From Deltaproteobacteria bacterium (GTDB lineage Bacteria > Desulfobacterota_C > Deferrisomatia > Deferrisomatales > JACRMM01): a stretch of 35,248 nt of DNA. This document shows, piece after piece, positions 8,520 to 15,012 of this stretch. Positions within the stretch are counted from its first letter, which is position 1, and each line of letters begins with the position of its first letter. Where the stretch lies: the NCBI GenBank assembly GCA_016218905.1, contig JACRCS010000679.1, positions 1 to 35,248 on the forward strand. The letters run 5' to 3'. The notes under the pieces are model-generated. The model saw nothing but the letters and a program-made list of their open reading frames with translations. It did no database searches and was not told where the DNA came from. The translations under genes and the position numbers were made by a program.

Positions 8520-8801
8520 TCACCGGTCCGGGCGCACGTAGACCCCTTCGACGAACTCCAGTCCGGGGAGCCTCGCCCGCGCGACCTCGAGCAAGCCCGC
8601 GTTGCTGTCTATGCCGCTCACCTTCAGCCCGAGGAGCGAAAAGGCTTCTGCGAAGATGCCGGTGCCTGTGCCGATGTCGAGCACGGAACCCAGCGTGAGC
8701 CCCTCGCGTGCGAGGGAGACGACTCGGTCCACCTCCAGTCGTGCCAGCCGCTCCGGAGCATGCAGGCGCTCCGCCTTTCCCTTGTACGGGTGTCCGCCCA
8801 T
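8520..8801 (-). pseudogene. Truncated class I SAM-dependent methyltransferase
   Basis: The N-terminal half of a small methyltransferase: PYKGKAERLHAPERL, then SAM-binding motif I VLDIGTGTGIFAEAF and the acidic motif II VSGIDSN. The family runs to about 200 residues, but here the frame ends at residue 93, just after LEFVEG. The remaining strands and motif IV are absent from the 7 nt left before the convergent end of yqeB. It is therefore truncated or has lost its middle and C-terminus. The ATG at 8801 fits the family start (MGGHPYKGKAERLH). Activity is unlikely. Confidence 0.7.
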
Positions 8802-8866
8802 GAAACCTGTCTTTCTCTCCCCTCGTCGGGACGCACGCTAGGCGAAACCAGCCAAGCCTTGGACTC

Positions 8867-9025
8867 TCACCCGAGAGCCAGCGCAACCCCGAGTACGGCG
8901 CCGATGGCAACGGCGACGTACGGGTTGCACCAGAGGGATCAGGCACTGACCGTGCCTCTCGACATTCGATTCAGGACGAACCCGGCGGCGGCTCCGATCA
9001 CCGCCCCGAGAAGAGCTCTGCCCAT
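8867..9025 (-). CDS. Small membrane protein, DUF6132-like, with in-frame UGA
   Basis: A strong ribosome site (GGAGGAGGTG) precedes an ATG at 9025. The frame encodes MGRALLGAVIGAAAGFVLNR, reaches UGA at codon 29 (8941-8939), then continues as SLWCNPYVAVAIGAVLG to a stop at 8867, 52 codons in all. From memory, small DUF6132-type proteins have two glycine-rich helices joined by GTCPLTSNPYVA. UGA falls exactly where their Cys lies, five residues before NP. UGA may thus encode selenocysteine, as elsewhere in this window. Against this, the residues before UGA are not conserved. The only tight hairpin (GGCAC-GGTCA-GTGCC) is just upstream of UGA, not downstream. The alternative is a truncated 28-residue relic or a frameshift. 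Confidence 0.45.
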
Positions 9026-9055
9026 GTCACCTCCTCCGGACGCGTGACCGCGCCC

Positions 9056-9208
9056 CTATTTCCCCCCGAAGAGCTCCAACGCCTTCTGCGCGACACGCTC
9101 GCCGAAGATCCGTGCGCGCTCCTGCTGGGCCTGGTCGCCGTCCCGGATGAGCTCCGCCACCTTCTTCGTGTGTCCGGTCTCGCTGTGGTACACGACGGCG
9201 ACCTTCAT
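9056..9208 (-). pseudogene. Flavodoxin-family protein lacking its middle
   Basis: The ATG at 9208 with AAGGAGAG upstream opens MKVAVVYHSETGHTKKVAEL, the FMN phosphate-binding loop of flavodoxins. After IRDG the frame jumps directly to DQAQQERARIFGERVAQKAL and ELFGGK, which looks like the C-terminal helix of the same family. The total is 50 residues instead of roughly 150-190, so about 100 or more residues are missing in frame, including the flavin ring-binding loops. It cannot bind FMN normally. It sits in a minus-strand run with the zinc-ribbon protein upstream and the DUF6132-like gene downstream. Confidence 0.65.
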
Positions 9209-9304
9209 GCGGCGTCTCTCCTTCTCGGGTGGTCAGTGGGGCTGTCCGTCGGCCACGCGCGGCCTTCGGCGACGGGGACGCTTTCGGGATTTACCGTGAG
9301 CGGC

Positions 9305-9670
9305 TCAAAATCGCACGCAGAGCACGCGACCGTCCTCGGCCTTCTGGCCGCGGAGGAGCTCCATGTGCCGAAGGACCGCGAGCGCGCGATCCACCTGATC
9401 GGGGGTGACCTCCAGGAGGGCGGGCAACTCGACCTTGAGGACCGCCCCTCGCTGGCAGACGAGCTCGTAGAGCCTCTTCTCCACCCCCTGGAGGGCCGCA
9501 ACGGCGTCGGCGGTCGTGCCCATGGAGCCCTTCGCCATCTTGACCGCCCAGGGGTCGCACGCTTTGGCCGGGCTCAGGAGGTCCATCAGGCAGTCCTCGC
9601 AGACGAGCTGTCCGCCGCGGTCCACCGCGTCTTCCGGAGCCATCTCCCTGTCACAACGGCTGCACTGCAT
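9305..9670 (-). CDS. Zinc-ribbon / winged-helix small protein
   Basis: A 121-residue protein. Residues 1-30 form a metal knuckle (CSRCDREM ... VCEDCLMDLL, two CxxC pairs). A linker with CDPWAVKMAKGSMG follows, and the second half (LQGVEKRLYELVCQRGAVLK ... ALLEVTPDQVDRALAVLRHM) looks like a winged helix. Conserved proteins of this layout are common in anaerobic Desulfobacterota and are probably DNA-binding, though no function is established as far as I know. It ends 97 nt before the flavodoxin remnant and starts 6 nt after the gene upstream, so it is part of a minus-strand operon. Confidence 0.75.
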   Translation of the reverse strand: MQCSRCDREMAPEDAVDRGGQLVCEDCLMDLLSPAKACDPWAVKMAKGSMGTTADAVAALQGVEKRLYELVCQRGAVLKVELPALLEVTPDQVDRALAVLRHMELLRGQKAEDGRVLCVRF

Positions 9671-9676
9671 CGGTAT

Positions 9677-10264
9677 TCACCTCCTCGGCACTGCGGCTCG
9701 CACCTGCGCCTCCGGAACGGTGAACTCCCAGGCGCACCAGAACTCCTCCGGATGCTCGTCCGGGGAACGCGCTACAGCGGGTCTGGATCCGAGGATCGAC
9801 AGCCCGGGCAAACTCCGCGTACTCGACGAGCCCGACCCGCTTGCACGGGAAGTCCGGGAGGCCCTCTCGCTTCCGGGCCGACTGGACCCGGCAGTCCCGC
9901 ATCCGGAAGACGCTCGGGACTCGGTCACCTCCACGGTGTCCTGCAGGTTCAAGCGTGCGTAGAAACGCCGCTTCAGGCACTCGAGGAGCGCGGGGGTGCC
10001 CCCGCCCGGCTGGAGGCCGGGCCGCTCCATGATCCGCTGGGCCTCGACGACCGTGAACCGCTCCCAGGCCGCCCGGTCCGCCTCTATGGCGGCGTCCATC
10101 CCGTGGGCCCGCTCCACCGCCTGGAACCAGAGCCCGTCGTGGGCGGGCCAGTTCTTGGCGTCGTCGAGGAGCATCTGGATGAGCTCCTCCTTGCTGAGGT
10201 CGTACAGCAGCCGGATCCCGGCTCTGCCGTCGTCTTCTACTCCGTTGTGCTCACTTGAATCCAT
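9677..10264 (-). CDS. Conserved hypothetical (DUF6125-like), interrupted by two compensating frame slips
   Basis: The frame starts at ATG 10264 (GAAGGGAAG upstream; an in-frame GTG lies at 10282). It has LSKEELIQMLLDDAKNWPAH and a helical stretch to LQDTVEVTE. The next segment is meaningful only in another frame: PSVFRMRDCRVQSARKREGL, FPCKRVGLVEYAEFARAVDP and RIQTRC. The first frame then resumes with PDEHPEEFWCAWEF. Restoring one base in the C-run near 9920 and removing one in the C-run near 9763 joins these into a single protein with conserved Cys pairs, which suggests metal binding. I associate the pattern with DUF6125 from memory only. The compensating homopolymer slips look like sequencing errors. 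Function unknown. Confidence 0.65.
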   Translation of the reverse strand: MDSSEHNGVEDDGRAGIRLLYDLSKEELIQMLLDDAKNWPAHDGLWFQAVERAHGMDAAIEADRAAWERFTVVEAQRIMERPGLQPGGGTPALLECLKRRFYARLNLQDTVEVTESRASSGCGTAGSSRPGSERASRTSRASGSGSSSTRSLPGLSILGSRPAVARSPDEHPEEFWCAWEFTVPEAQVRAAVPRR

Positions 10265-10419
10265 GACTTCCCTTCTCTTCACAACCCGGCGCTTGGAGGC
10301 GTCGGCGCCTTAGATGGCGAGGCACGCGAGATGGTGACAGCCAAGAGCTCTCCCGTGAAGCCCACGCAACGAGTTCTCTGACGTCCGTCCCGAAGTACTC
10401 CTGCGCGGGGGACGCCCGT

Positions 10420-11175
10420 TCACCGTGTCGAGCGGACGGGAACGACGACCTTGCGCACGAGCCCCCGGAAAGACGGCATACCCCCGCCCTCACTGACCGC
10501 CCGGAGTACGCCCTCCGGATCGGCTACGAGCACCCCCGAGAGGTGGGTGACCGGCGTCCCGGTGAACGCTCCCGGAACGAGGGGCGTGGAAGGGCCCAGC
10601 AAGGCGACCTGGCGGCACCCCCGGCACGCCGCCAGGAGATCATCCAGCGTTGCATTGAGCAGCGTCGTAGAGGTGATCAACGCGACGTCGCAGCGGGGTA
10701 GCCACTCCCCTGCCACCTCGCTCCCGAAGAGCCCTTCGGCCCTCGGCGCGAGCTCAAAGATGCGCAGTTCGCGGACGCGGTCCCGTAACGGCTTGACCAG
10801 GGGATCGAAGAACCCGACCATCCCGACGAGGTCCGAAGAGCGCAGGTCCAGGGCGTCGAGCACGTCTCCTTTGAAGGCGTGCACGACATCCCGACTCACG
10901 AGCGCGTTCACCGTCGCGAGGCCCACCGAAGCTTCGAGCTTGTCGGTCGAGTCCAGATAGGGAAGGATGTCGGCGGCCTTTCTCCCGGCCAAGGGCCTCG
11001 CGCCCCGGAAGGCGGTGCACCCCCCCGGGAGGTCGTCGCGGAAGGTGTAGGCGAGCCCCACCGCCCCCGACTCGACTTGAACGGCCGTATAGCCGAGCCC
11101 GATCCGCACGTCCCGGACGGGTTCGTCGGCTCCGGCGTACGAGTGTTCGGCGAGGACCTTCACTATGTGGGGCAT
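10420..11175 (-). CDS. DUF364 / putative heavy-metal-chelation domain protein
   Basis: About 251 residues. The N-terminal part (VRDVRIGLGYTAVQVESG, GLAYTFRDDLPGGCTAFRG) matches the DUF4213 cap. The rest (LVGMVGFFDPLV, LRIFELAPRAEG, CDVALITSTTLLNATLDDLL, VALLGPSTPLVPGAF) is the Rossmann-like DUF364 domain, suggested to chelate metals. These proteins cluster with molybdenum and selenium hydroxylase genes. The ATG at 11175 has GGAGGGG upstream; an earlier ATG at 11211 would overlap the divergent moaE start. Biochemical role is unproven. Confidence 0.8.
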   Translation of the reverse strand: MPHIVKVLAEHSYAGADEPVRDVRIGLGYTAVQVESGAVGLAYTFRDDLPGGCTAFRGARPLAGRKAADILPYLDSTDKLEASVGLATVNALVSRDVVHAFKGDVLDALDLRSSDLVGMVGFFDPLVKPLRDRVRELRIFELAPRAEGLFGSEVAGEWLPRCDVALITSTTLLNATLDDLLAACRGCRQVALLGPSTPLVPGAFTGTPVTHLSGVLVADPEGVLRAVSEGGGMPSFRGLVRKVVVPVRSTR

Positions 11176-11210
11176 TGGAAACCCCTCCGAGTCCGGCTCC
11201 AGGAGACGCA

Positions 11211-11606
11211 ATGATTACTGCACGCGCGCTAAAGAACGCTCCGGACGTCCTGGAACTGTACCGGGCCTTCCTGGACCGGGAAGACGAGCGAAGCGGGACG
11301 GTCGTGCTCCACCACGGCCGGGTGAAACGGCCCGGGAAACACGTGCCGGACTTTCGCTCCGTCGAGCTGCAGCCCCTCGCGTCCGACGTGGAACCCCGCC
11401 TCGCCCGGCTGGCGGAAGCGGCAAAGGAACGGTACGGACTGAACCAGGTGCTGCTCGTGCACCGCCTCGGGACGGTGGCCGCGGAGGACACCGTCCTCGT
11501 GGCCATCGTCTCGGCCGAGACCAGGGACCGCTGCTTCGACGGCTGCCGTTTCCTGGTGGACGAGGTGAAGAAGGAGGAGATCATCCGGCTCATTGAACGG
11601 CCTTAG
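11211..11606 (+). CDS. moaE: MoaE-like molybdopterin synthase catalytic subunit
   Basis: A 131-residue MoaE-fold protein. MoaE, with thiocarboxylated MoaD, inserts the dithiolene sulfurs to make molybdopterin. Visible features are TVVLHHGRVKRPGK (the G.VR strand), LAEAAKERYGLNQVLLVHRL with the conserved HR-G and VAIVSAETRDRCFDGCRFLV. DEVKKEEI follows in place of the usual catalytic Lys region. It is divergent compared with E. coli MoaE, and no moaD lies nearby. The ATG at 11211 has AGGAGA seven nt upstream. It is divergent from the DUF364 gene and near yqeB, consistent with molybdenum hydroxylase maturation. Confidence 0.8.
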   Translation: MITARALKNAPDVLELYRAFLDREDERSGTVVLHHGRVKRPGKHVPDFRSVELQPLASDVEPRLARLAEAAKERYGLNQVLLVHRLGTVAAEDTVLVAIVSAETRDRCFDGCRFLVDEVKKEEIIRLIERP

Positions 11607-11748
11607 CCTTTCCTCCCCAGCTCCCCTCGGAAGACTCTATAGCAAGACTCCTGCCGAGGCGCTTCGCCGCTCTTAGCGTCACGCGCACGAGCGTTCGGGC
11701 ACCCATCCATCCCCTCGGCCGCTGGATTTCCAGAAGGAATCGTCACCC

Positions 11749-11886
11749 CGTTGCACGCGCGCGCGTTGCGCCGGCCGCAACCGTCCGCGTCGGGAAAAGA
11801 GCACCGGCTGGACCGGACCTACTGACAGCCGAGAACGGCGCCACCCTGCCGTCCTTCCCTGAATCGTGGCCGTTGCAAGTGCAACG
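11749..11886. promoter_or_regulatory. CGTTGCA motif cluster upstream of the NifX/MinD/CODH run
   Basis: Non-coding DNA after moaE holds CGTTGCA at 11749, a looser inverted pair CGTTGCG/CGCAACC at 11764-11782, and the best copy in the window, CGTTGCA-AG-TGCAACG at 11871-11886. The first downstream gene starts about 115 nt further on. The rest of the 11607-12001 gap shows no gene. Confidence 0.55.
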
Positions 11887-12001
11887 CTCGGTGGCGGGGA
11901 GACAAAAGCTCGCAAGGACGTAGACGCCAGCCCTCGCAGGCTTTCCAGCGCCCATGCTTCCCCGCCTACCCTTCGGCACGGCTCTTGTAAAGCTCTGGCG
12001 C

Positions 12002-12430
12002 ATGCATCGAAAGCCCTCTGCCTCCCGCCCGCTGAACGTCGGCATTCCCATCTACGCCGGCCGGGTACTACCCCGCTTCGGAGTGGCCTGGGAATTCCTC
12101 GTCGCGTCCATCGAGCGGGGAACCGCGAAGCTCGTCACGATCCAAACCTGCCGCTGGAGCGAGCCGAGCCCTGAAGGGATCGGTGCCTGGCTCCGGACCC
12201 TCGGCGTGGAGTGGGTCGTCTGCGGAGGGATTCACCCCCGGTTTCTGGTGGCCCTGGAGGCCGAAGGGCTCCGCGTGGTCTGGGGGCAGCGGGGTCCCGC
12301 AGAGGAAGTGCTTCGGCAGTGGGCCCGCGGAGAGCTGTCCGTCCCGAAGAGCCCGGCCTGTCCGGAGGGCGGCCGAGAGTGCTGCAGCCAAGAGGGAACC
12401 CCGCTCCCTACTGAACGAGAACGCCCATGA
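12002..12430 (+). CDS. NifX/NafY-like (dinitrogenase iron-molybdenum cofactor) protein 1
   Basis: A 142-residue protein with the ribonuclease-H-like fold of the NifX/NafY/NifB-C family (COG1433): LNVGIPIYAGRVLPRFGVAW at the start, then LVTIQTCRW and the strand-turn VEWVVCGGIHPRFLVALEAE. The family binds or carries Fe-Mo or other mixed metal-sulfur clusters. A Cys-rich tail (CPEGGRECC) follows and is unusual. The ATG at 12002 is near the domain start; an in-frame ATG at 11954 would add 16 residues. Neither has a clear Shine-Dalgarno. Its TGA overlaps the next ATG (ATGA), so the two are translationally coupled. Confidence 0.75.
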   Translation: MHRKPSASRPLNVGIPIYAGRVLPRFGVAWEFLVASIERGTAKLVTIQTCRWSEPSPEGIGAWLRTLGVEWVVCGGIHPRFLVALEAEGLRVVWGQRGPAEEVLRQWARGELSVPKSPACPEGGRECCSQEGTPLPTERERP

Positions 12431-12786
12431 GGATCGCCATCAGCGCACAGGGCGAGTGGCCGAGCAGTCCGGTTGACCAGCGCTTCGGCCGCGCGTTTTG
12501 GCTCCTCGTCCACGACGAGGCGACGGGCGGCCGGGAGGCCTTCGAGAACGCCCGAGCGCGAAACGCGCTTCAGGGCGCGGGCATTCAGGCTGCTCAAGCT
12601 CTCGCGGAGCGCAGAGTCGACGTCCTCCTGACGGGCGTTACCGGACCCAAGGCGTACAAAGGGCTGGAGGCCGCCGGCATAGCGGTCTACCACGGCGCGA
12701 CCGGGACGGCAGAGTCGACCTTGACCGAATGGCGGGAGGGCCGGCTCGAGCGCGCGACTGCCGCCTCGGCCGTCGGCACGCCGTAA
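12427..12786 (+). CDS. NifX/NafY-like protein 2
   Basis: A 119-residue single-domain NifX/NafY-family protein: IAISAQGEWPSSPVDQRFGR at the N-terminus, the loop GRAFWLLVHDEATG, then ALAERRVDVLLTGVTGPKAY and AAGIAVYHGATGT. This is close in plan to the Orange Protein (ORP) of Desulfovibrio, which binds a Mo-Cu-S cluster. It overlaps the gene before it by 4 nt and lies 42 nt from the next. It probably works with the MinD-type ATPases downstream; the metal it carries is unknown. Confidence 0.85.
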   Translation: MRIAISAQGEWPSSPVDQRFGRAFWLLVHDEATGGREAFENARARNALQGAGIQAAQALAERRVDVLLTGVTGPKAYKGLEAAGIAVYHGATGTAESTLTEWREGRLERATAASAVGTP

Positions 12787-12828
12787 ACCTACGGTCCTCT
12801 CGTGAGGACCGCTTGAAGGGAGAAGACG

Positions 12829-13209
12829 ATGAACGAAACCGTGATAGCCGTCCCCTCCATGGCCCCCGGCGGCCTCGACGCCCACCGCTCCGGCCACTTC
12901 GGCCGGTGCGACGCCTTTACGCTCGTTTCCATCCGAGAGGGAGAGGTCGTCGGGAGCCGGGTCGTCCCCAACGTGGAGCACAGCGAGGGCGGCTGCCTCG
13001 TCCCGGTGCGGATCCTCCACGAGGAAGGCGCGCGCTCGGTGGTCGTCGGCGGGATCGGCATGCGTCCCCTCCTGGGCTTCCAGGAGGCCGGCATCCAGGT
13101 GCTCGTGGGACCGGGTGAGCACGTCCGAGAGGTGGTGGAGGCGTACCTCTCGGGGATCGTCCGCCCCATCGGCGACTCCGACGTCTGCGGCGCGCACAGT
13201 CACGGCTGA
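12829..13209 (+). CDS. NifX/NafY-like protein 3
   Basis: A 126-residue member of the same family: AVPSMAPGGLDAHRSGHFGR followed by CDAFTLVSIREGEV, then EEGARSVVVGGIGMRPLLGF and EAGIQVLVG. The SGHFGRCDAF motif is the typical family signature. The end is His/Cys-rich (DVCGAHSHG), a possible metal ligand patch. It has GAAGGGAGAAG before its ATG and is followed after 3 nt by the first MinD-type ATPase, so both are in one operon. Confidence 0.88.
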   Translation: MNETVIAVPSMAPGGLDAHRSGHFGRCDAFTLVSIREGEVVGSRVVPNVEHSEGGCLVPVRILHEEGARSVVVGGIGMRPLLGFQEAGIQVLVGPGEHVREVVEAYLSGIVRPIGDSDVCGAHSHG

Positions 13210-13212
13210 TCC

Positions 13213-14085
13213 GTGGAACTCTGCGTCGTCAGCGGCAAAGGGGGCACCGGGAAGACGACCTTGGCGGTGGGCCTGGCGGTCGCCGTGGCGAGCGCTGCTC
13301 CCGAGGCCGCCGAGCCCGTCGAGCTCGTCGACTGCGACGTGGAGGCACCCAACGCCCACCTCTACTTCGGGCTCGGAGAGATCGCCGAAGACCCGGTCGC
13401 TGTGCCCGTTCCGGTCTGGAACCGGGAGCGATGTTCGGGATGCGGAGCCTGCACCCGAGCCTGCCGGTTCGGCGCGGTAGGCCTCTTCGGGAGCCACCTC
13501 GAGGTCTTCGCCGAGCACTGCCACGCCTGCGGCGCATGCCTGAGGAGTTGCCCCGAGGGCGCCCTCACCGAAGCCTGCCGCCCCATTGGGCTCGTGCGCT
13601 CCGCCCGGACGTCGGGAATAGATCTCCGCTGGGGAGTCCTGAACCTCGGCGAACCGCGAGGCACGCCGATCATCCAGGCGCTCCGGGGCCGGGACTCCCG
13701 GCGGAGAGACCGGGTCCTCGACGGCCCTCCAGGGAGCTCGTGCTCGCTCGTAGCCGCCGCCAAGGGCGCGGACCTCGCCCTCGTCGTCACGGAGCTCACG
13801 CCCTTCGGCCTTCACGATCTCGAGCTCGCCTGGCGCGTGCTGACGCTGCTGGAGGTACCGAGCGCCGTCGTCGTGAACCGAGCGCACGGGTCCATGGCGG
13901 CGCTCCGCTCTTTCTGCCGCTCGCGCGGACTTCCCATCGCGCTGGAGATCCCGCTCGACAAGGCTCTCGCCGAGGCCGGCGCCCGTGGGGTCCCTCTGCC
14001 CGTCGCGGAGCCGTTCTACGGTCCCGTGCTGCGGAAGCTCTGGGTGAGCTGCAGGGAGTGGACCAGCGCCAGGAGAGCCGCGTGA
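13213..14085 (+). CDS. MinD-superfamily ATPase with inserted ferredoxin domain 1
   Basis: A 290-residue P-loop ATPase of COG1149 type. The deviant Walker A is SGKGGTGKTT near residue 8, and the switch region is VDCDVEAPN. Residues about 72-125 are a two-cluster ferredoxin with CSGCGACTRAC and CHACGACLRSC. The ATPase domain then resumes (LDGPPGSSCSLV). In Desulfovibrio such proteins are partners of the Orange Protein and NifX-like carriers, probably linking ATP hydrolysis and electron supply to cluster assembly. The GTG at 13213 places the P-loop where expected. The gene overlaps the next by 4 nt (GTGA). A CooC-like role for the CODH downstream is possible but unproven. Confidence 0.88.
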   Translation: MELCVVSGKGGTGKTTLAVGLAVAVASAAPEAAEPVELVDCDVEAPNAHLYFGLGEIAEDPVAVPVPVWNRERCSGCGACTRACRFGAVGLFGSHLEVFAEHCHACGACLRSCPEGALTEACRPIGLVRSARTSGIDLRWGVLNLGEPRGTPIIQALRGRDSRRRDRVLDGPPGSSCSLVAAAKGADLALVVTELTPFGLHDLELAWRVLTLLEVPSAVVVNRAHGSMAALRSFCRSRGLPIALEIPLDKALAEAGARGVPLPVAEPFYGPVLRKLWVSCREWTSARRAA

Positions 14086-14948
14086 AGAAGCTCGTCGTCC
14101 TCAGTGGCAAAGGCGGCACCGGGAAGACGACGGTCTCTGCCGCCCTCGCCACCTACTGGGCACACCGGGCGGTCTACGTGGACGCCGACGTCGACGCGGC
14201 GAACCTCCACCTCGTCCTTCGCCCCATGGAAAACGAGCTGCACCCGTTTTGGGGAGGCGTGCTCCCGTGGGTCGACGCCGGACTCTGCGACGGCTGCGGA
14301 CGCTGCACGGACGTGTGCCGCTTCGGCGCCATCGCCGCCGGGCGGGTCTCCCGCGTCTCCTGCGAGGGGTGCGGCGCCTGCGCCGGCGCCTGCCCCGTCG
14401 GCGCAATCGAGCTCAAGGAGCGGCACGTCGCCGACTGGTACCTGGGCCGGACAACATACGGACCGTTGCTGCACGCGAGGCTCCTCTCCGGCGAAGGGAA
14501 CTCCGGGAAGCTCGTCGCCGTCCTCAAGGAAGAGGCCGAAAAAGTGGCGGCCGGCGAGCGCGCCGAACTCCTCCTCTGCGACGGGCCGCCCGGTGTCGCC
14601 TGCCCCGTTCTCGCGTCGATGGCGGGTATGGACGCCGTCCTCGCCGTGGCCGAGCCGAGTGCGGCCGGGCTGCACGACCTGCGTCGCATTCTGGACCTTG
14701 CCGAACGGTTCCGCCTCGCCTGCTCGGTGGCGCTCAACCGTTCCGACACCTCCGAGGACGCCAGAAGGGCGATCCTCGAGGAGTGCGGCGGGCGGGGAGT
14801 ACCCGTCGAAGCAGAGATCCCCTTCGACCCAACGGTGCTCTCCTGCACCGAAAAAGGAACTCCCGTAACCACCGAGCCGGGGTCGCCGGCAGCCCGAGCG
14901 CTTTGGAGCTTGTCCCGCGCTCTGGCGCAAAGGCTGGAACGCCTCTGA
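14082..14948 (+). CDS. MinD-superfamily ATPase with inserted ferredoxin domain 2
   Basis: A 288-residue sister of the gene before it: SGKGGTGKTT at about residue 8, VDADVDAAN, then ferredoxin motifs CDGCGRCTDVC and CEGCGACAGAC (residues about 68-110), and LCDGPPGVACPVLASM. The start is a GTG inside the preceding stop (GTGA), so translation is coupled. Two adjacent such ATPases are usual in orp/mrp-type clusters and suggest a heterodimer. Downstream, after 64 nt, comes cooS with its own ribosome site. Confidence 0.9.
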   Translation: MKKLVVLSGKGGTGKTTVSAALATYWAHRAVYVDADVDAANLHLVLRPMENELHPFWGGVLPWVDAGLCDGCGRCTDVCRFGAIAAGRVSRVSCEGCGACAGACPVGAIELKERHVADWYLGRTTYGPLLHARLLSGEGNSGKLVAVLKEEAEKVAAGERAELLLCDGPPGVACPVLASMAGMDAVLAVAEPSAAGLHDLRRILDLAERFRLACSVALNRSDTSEDARRAILEECGGRGVPVEAEIPFDPTVLSCTEKGTPVTTEPGSPAARALWSLSRALAQRLERL

Positions 14949-15012
14949 CGTCGCGCGAGGCGCGGCCTCTCTCCCTCTTCCCTTCCGCAACCCCAGTGAG
15001 GAGTTTGAGCTC

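Noticed and set aside
8942..8956. Hairpin GGCAC-GGTCA-GTGCC next to the UGA of the DUF6132-like gene as its SECIS
   Set aside because: It lies upstream of the UGA, whereas known bacterial SECIS elements lie downstream. It is mentioned in the finding but not annotated.
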